In this document: positions 63,120 through 64,000 of the stretch, one piece after another
Position numbering within the stretch: position 1 is the stretch's first letter
How the letters are laid out: every line of letters starts with the position of its first letter
Origin: Leptodontidium sp. MPI-SDFR-AT-0119
Lineage: Eukaryota; Ascomycota; Leotiomycetes; Helotiales; Leptodontidiaceae
DNA: 64,000 nt
Direction of reading: 5' to 3'
Assembly: GCA_020726505.1 (NCBI GenBank)
Contig: JAHLEZ010000029.1
Location: 186,001 to 250,000, forward strand
Notes under the pieces: model-generated
Databases searched by the model: none
What the model was told of the DNA's origin: nothing
Seen by the model: the letters and a program-made list of their open reading frames with translations, nothing else
Position numbers and translations under genes: made by a program

Positions 63120-63650
63120 AAAATGGCATCTAATATGTTATGTTGGACGCCAAGAGCTCACAATGTGAATATGTGCCATCAGATGCCCACCTAGAGCTCG
63201 GCCTAGTGATACAACAGTGGCCATGGATAATGTAGGATTGTTTGAACCACTTAAGTCCATATCCCTAGTTCCAACCAACAACAATGGATATCGATAGACG
63301 TAGGATCTTGAATGTATAACATTATTCTCGCCCATAGGAGTTGGTGCTTCAGGCCCCAGGAAGACATACGTGGCTTTAGCTTTAGATCGAACACTGTCGG
63401 CAAAGTTCAAAATGGCAAAGATAGGTATTGGAAGTTAAGATAACTCGAATCCTATTTGCTGTTGCGGGATCCTTCCAAGGAACGACCCTTGCTCGTTGTG
63501 GGACTTACACCATTATTGCTCACCAACAGCAGTTGGTGTTTCAGGTCCTAGGAAGACATATGTGGCATCAGCATTGGGTTGTATCTTGTCAACAAAGTTC
63601 GGTGTTGGAAGTTAGGATCTCGCTATTGCTGGTGCGGTGATCCTTCGCCA
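63120..63650 (-). pseudogene. Degenerate gene with a duplicated exon segment, family not recognised
   Basis: Two diverged direct copies occur at about 63340-63475 and 63531-63648. On the minus strand both encode nearly the same peptide: NFADSVRSKAKATYVFLGPE in one and NFVDKIQPNADATYVFLGPE in the other, then A/T-PT and a Gly. The downstream copy continues GENNVIHSRSYVYRYPLLLV and GTRDMDLSGSNNPTLSMATV and ends at a possible GTGAGC donor (HIHI). The upstream copy has one extra base after GGTGAG and hits TAA at once. No start codon or complete exon set could be built, so I call it a broken gene or remnant. Purifying-looking synonymous differences between the copies suggest that both were once coding. 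Confidence 0.5.
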
Positions 63651-63840
63651 GAACTGCCGCTGCTGGGCTCTCAAGGAGGGGTTAGATGCAGGCAGTGCAG
63701 ATGTACGTATCAGCGTGAAGCCACAAAGGATCGAGGAGTGAGTTGGTTGATTGGTTGGTTGGTTGGCTACCTACCTTGTATCGTTCGAGGAGGAAGGCAG
63801 AAGGCAGGTTGGAGAGAAACGCCTTGGCTGCAGTAGTGTC

Positions 63841-64000
63841 TCACGTGACTACTTCTACAAAATGAGATCAGGTAACCGCTTTCGTTTGACCTTCGTCTGC
63901 GAATATATATAAGTCGGTTGGGAGCCTTGACGTTGGATTCTCATACTCTCAAAGATTCCTTACTAGCCTCCATCCATATTTTGCCAATAAAATCAGCAGA
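63841..64000 (+). promoter_or_regulatory. Core promoter of a plus-strand gene starting beyond the window
   Basis: AATATATATAAG at 63902-63913 is a strong TATA element. About 30-60 bases later a C/T-rich transcription-start-like stretch begins (TCTCATACTCTCAAAG), followed by a leader (CCTCCATCCATATTTTGCC) to the window edge with no ATG. TCACGTGA at 63840-63847 contains an E-box-like CACGTG upstream. Confidence 0.55.

Overview
The window is nuclear DNA of a filamentous ascomycete (Pezizomycotina). The evidence is many 41-75 nt spliceosomal introns with GTRNGT donors and CTAAC/CTGAC branch sites, HET-domain genes, Zn2Cys6 regulators, a dispersed 5S rRNA gene and DUF3328 (UstYa) proteins. Gene content suggests a Leotiomycete/Helotiales-like fungus, but that placement is inference.

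Region 1 (1-9.4 kb) is accessory DNA rich in allorecognition-type genes. It holds a HET gene cut by the left edge, a HET / NB-ARC / TPR (NLR-like) gene disabled by one in-frame TAA, and a second complete HET gene. The NLR-like gene carries six near-identical 126-bp TPR repeats. It lies exactly between two inverted 28-bp ends of Tc1/mariner type (TA-CAGTCGC...), which implies a 4.3-kb mobile unit. Further copies of that end and a separate ~256-bp MITE lie close by.

Region 2 (9.4-22.2 kb) is core genome: an 11-exon telomerase reverse transcriptase gene with a complete 5S rRNA gene inside one intron on the same strand, then a DH-BAR-SH3 Rho-GEF. Region 3 (23.8-42.5 kb) holds a HET gene, an MFS transporter, two Zn2Cys6 regulators, two tiny paralogous Cys-motif genes, a coiled-coil protein and a small LPMO-like secreted protein.

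Region 4 (44.3-49.7 kb) is a tryptophan-kynurenine cluster: kynurenine formamidase, indoleamine 2,3-dioxygenase and kynureninase side by side, followed by a small ABM-fold protein. Together they carry out tryptophan to N-formylkynurenine to kynurenine, and kynurenine (or 3-hydroxykynurenine) to anthranilate (or 3-hydroxyanthranilate).

Region 5 (50.4-62.3 kb) contains the most interesting candidate, a RiPP (dikaritin-like) locus. A secreted precursor has ten copies of a HHTEAQIAAKKAKA module, with five introns at the identical codon position. It is divergently transcribed from a UstYa-family gene, and a second UstYa-family gene follows. Both UstYa proteins have two HxxHC motifs. The module has no Tyr, Phe or Trp, unlike the best-known dikaritin cores, so the product, if any, would be a new type. 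An alpha/beta hydrolase and an unknown gene lie downstream. The right end has a degenerate duplicated coding segment and the TATA promoter of a gene that starts outside the window. Exon structures were derived by hand from splice signals and frame continuity, and none has been checked against transcripts.
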